Shown: piece by piece, positions 15,491 through 16,571 of the stretch | How the letters are laid out: each line of letters starts with the position of its first letter | How positions within the stretch are numbered: the stretch's first letter is position 1 | NCBI GenBank assembly: GCA_946482585.1 | Contig: CAMLSI010000049.1 | Location: 1 to 16,571, forward strand | Source: an uncultured Lysobacteraceae bacterium | GTDB lineage: Bacteria > Pseudomonadota > Gammaproteobacteria > Xanthomonadales > Rhodanobacteraceae | Direction of reading: 5' to 3' | DNA length: 16,571 bases | Program-made: the position numbers and the translations under genes | Notes under the pieces: generated by a model | What the model saw: the letters and a program-made list of their open reading frames with translations, nothing else | Told to the model about the DNA's origin: nothing | Databases searched by the model: none

Positions 15491-15557
15491 GGAGTGATGC
15501 AAAGCGGTGCTTTCGGTGCGCGGCGTTCATGAGCAGAGCCGCGCGACCGGCGATGGA

Positions 15558-15983
15558 TCAGTGCTTGAGCGCCTTGCGCAGGCGTTCGAGCGCCTGCAAC
15601 TGCGCCATGGCCTGTGCGAGCTGCGCCTGGGCCTGGGCGATTTCGAGCGCATCGGTGCGGTTGGCGAGTGCGCGTTCGGCGGCTTCCTTGGCCTTGTTCG
15701 CCGCGGCTTCGTCGAGATCCTTCGCGCGGATCGCGGTGTCGGCCAGCACGGTGACGACCTGCGGCTGCACTTCGAGAATGCCGCCCGAAACGTAGAAGAA
15801 CTGCTCGTCACCGTTTTCCAGGATCACGCGGACCTGGCCGGGCTTCAGACGCGTGATCAGCGGCGCATGGCGCGGCGCGATGCCGAGTTCGCCCATTTCG
15901 CCGGTGGCCACGATCATCTGTGCGGCACCGTGGAAGATTTCTTCCTCGGCGCTGACGATGTCGCAACGGATGGTGCTAGTCAT
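15558..15983 (-). CDS. atpC: F1F0 ATP synthase epsilon subunit
   Basis: This 141-residue protein (E. coli: 139) is the epsilon subunit of the F1 central stalk, coupling rotation to catalysis and inhibiting ATP hydrolysis. The N-terminal beta-sandwich (1-86) shows [33 protein letters not shown] and [20 protein letters not shown]. The C-terminal helical hairpin (about 90-141) is rich in A, E, K and Q. The start is ATG 15983, with GAGG 7 bases upstream. It follows atpD by 70 bp, the usual end of the atp operon. A strong GC hairpin sits just ahead of its ribosome-binding site. Confidence 0.98.
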   Translation of the reverse strand: MTSTIRCDIVSAEEEIFHGAAQMIVATGEMGELGIAPRHAPLITRLKPGQVRVILENGDEQFFYVSGGILEVQPQVVTVLADTAIRAKDLDEAAANKAKEAAERALANRTDALEIAQAQAQLAQAMAQLQALERLRKALKH

Positions 15984-16000
15984 GTGTGCCTCGCTGGATC

Positions 16001-16026
16001 GCGCCGCCGCATTGCCGCGGCGGCGC
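16001..16026 (-). promoter_or_regulatory. GC-only stem-loop in the atpD-atpC intercistronic gap
   Basis: This is a perfect 10-bp inverted repeat, gcgccgccgc-attgcc-gcggcggcgc, with a 6-base loop. There is no T-run, so it is not an intrinsic terminator. It ends 17 bases before the atpC start, immediately upstream of the Shine-Dalgarno. It could lower atpC translation or stabilise a processed end, fitting the need for fewer epsilon than beta subunits (1:3). The mechanism is inferred. Confidence 0.5.
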
Positions 16027-16053
16027 GGTACCGTTGTCTATCGCGACCTCGGA

Positions 16054-16571
<518 letters not shown>

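Overview
The window is GC-rich DNA from a gammaproteobacterium, most likely of the Xanthomonadales/Lysobacterales (Dokdonella/Rhodanobacter/Lysobacter type). The grounds are the proteobacterial F1-ATPase genes near glmU, GTG/ATG four-base start-stop overlaps, a sigma factor plus Ser/Thr-kinase-TPR pair, and secreted carboxypeptidase-regulatory-like proteins of a style common in that order. This placement is inference from gene content. No tRNA, rRNA, CRISPR array, insertion sequence or phage gene was recognised, and no gene-free stretch exceeds about 245 bases.

Most genes are on the minus strand. Reading from the right edge leftwards: the 3' part of atpD (16571-16054), a GC-only hairpin, atpC (15983-15558), and an intrinsic terminator closing the atp operon (15465-15490). 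Then come two tandem paralogous secreted proteins of 586 and 587 residues (15356-13596 and 13351-11588). A two-gene ABC-2 exporter on the plus strand follows (permease 10135-10896, ATPase 10893-11582), divergent from a large two-domain glycosyltransferase on the minus strand (10043-7464). Next are glmU (7435-6065) and a small CPNC thioredoxin-fold protein (6052-5675). The left end has an ECF-type sigma factor (5549-4986), a membrane Ser/Thr kinase with a TPR sensor (4989-2098, GTGA overlap with sigma) and a secreted beta-helix protein running off the left edge (1958-1).

Three functional blocks stand out. (a) Housekeeping: ATP synthase and GlmU (UDP-GlcNAc synthesis), usually neighbours in gammaproteobacteria but here separated by about 8 kb. 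(b) An envelope block inside that gap: a dual GT-A/GT-B glycosyltransferase, a minimal glycan-type ABC exporter and two secreted paralogs that share paired-cysteine motifs and a C-terminal F-x-D-R-F tail. (c) A signalling block: a sigma factor that lacks the usual acidic region-2.2 motif and carries Ser-Thr-Thr there instead, encoded with a transmembrane kinase. This matches the kinase-activated sigma systems EcfP/PknT (Vibrio) and EcfK/PknS (Xanthomonas). The adjacent beta-helix surface protein is a candidate output.

The most promising under-described items are the kinase/sigma/beta-helix cluster, the C-terminal tail and Cys-pair motifs of the secreted paralogs, and the mirror-image promoter-like palindrome between the glycosyltransferase and exporter genes.
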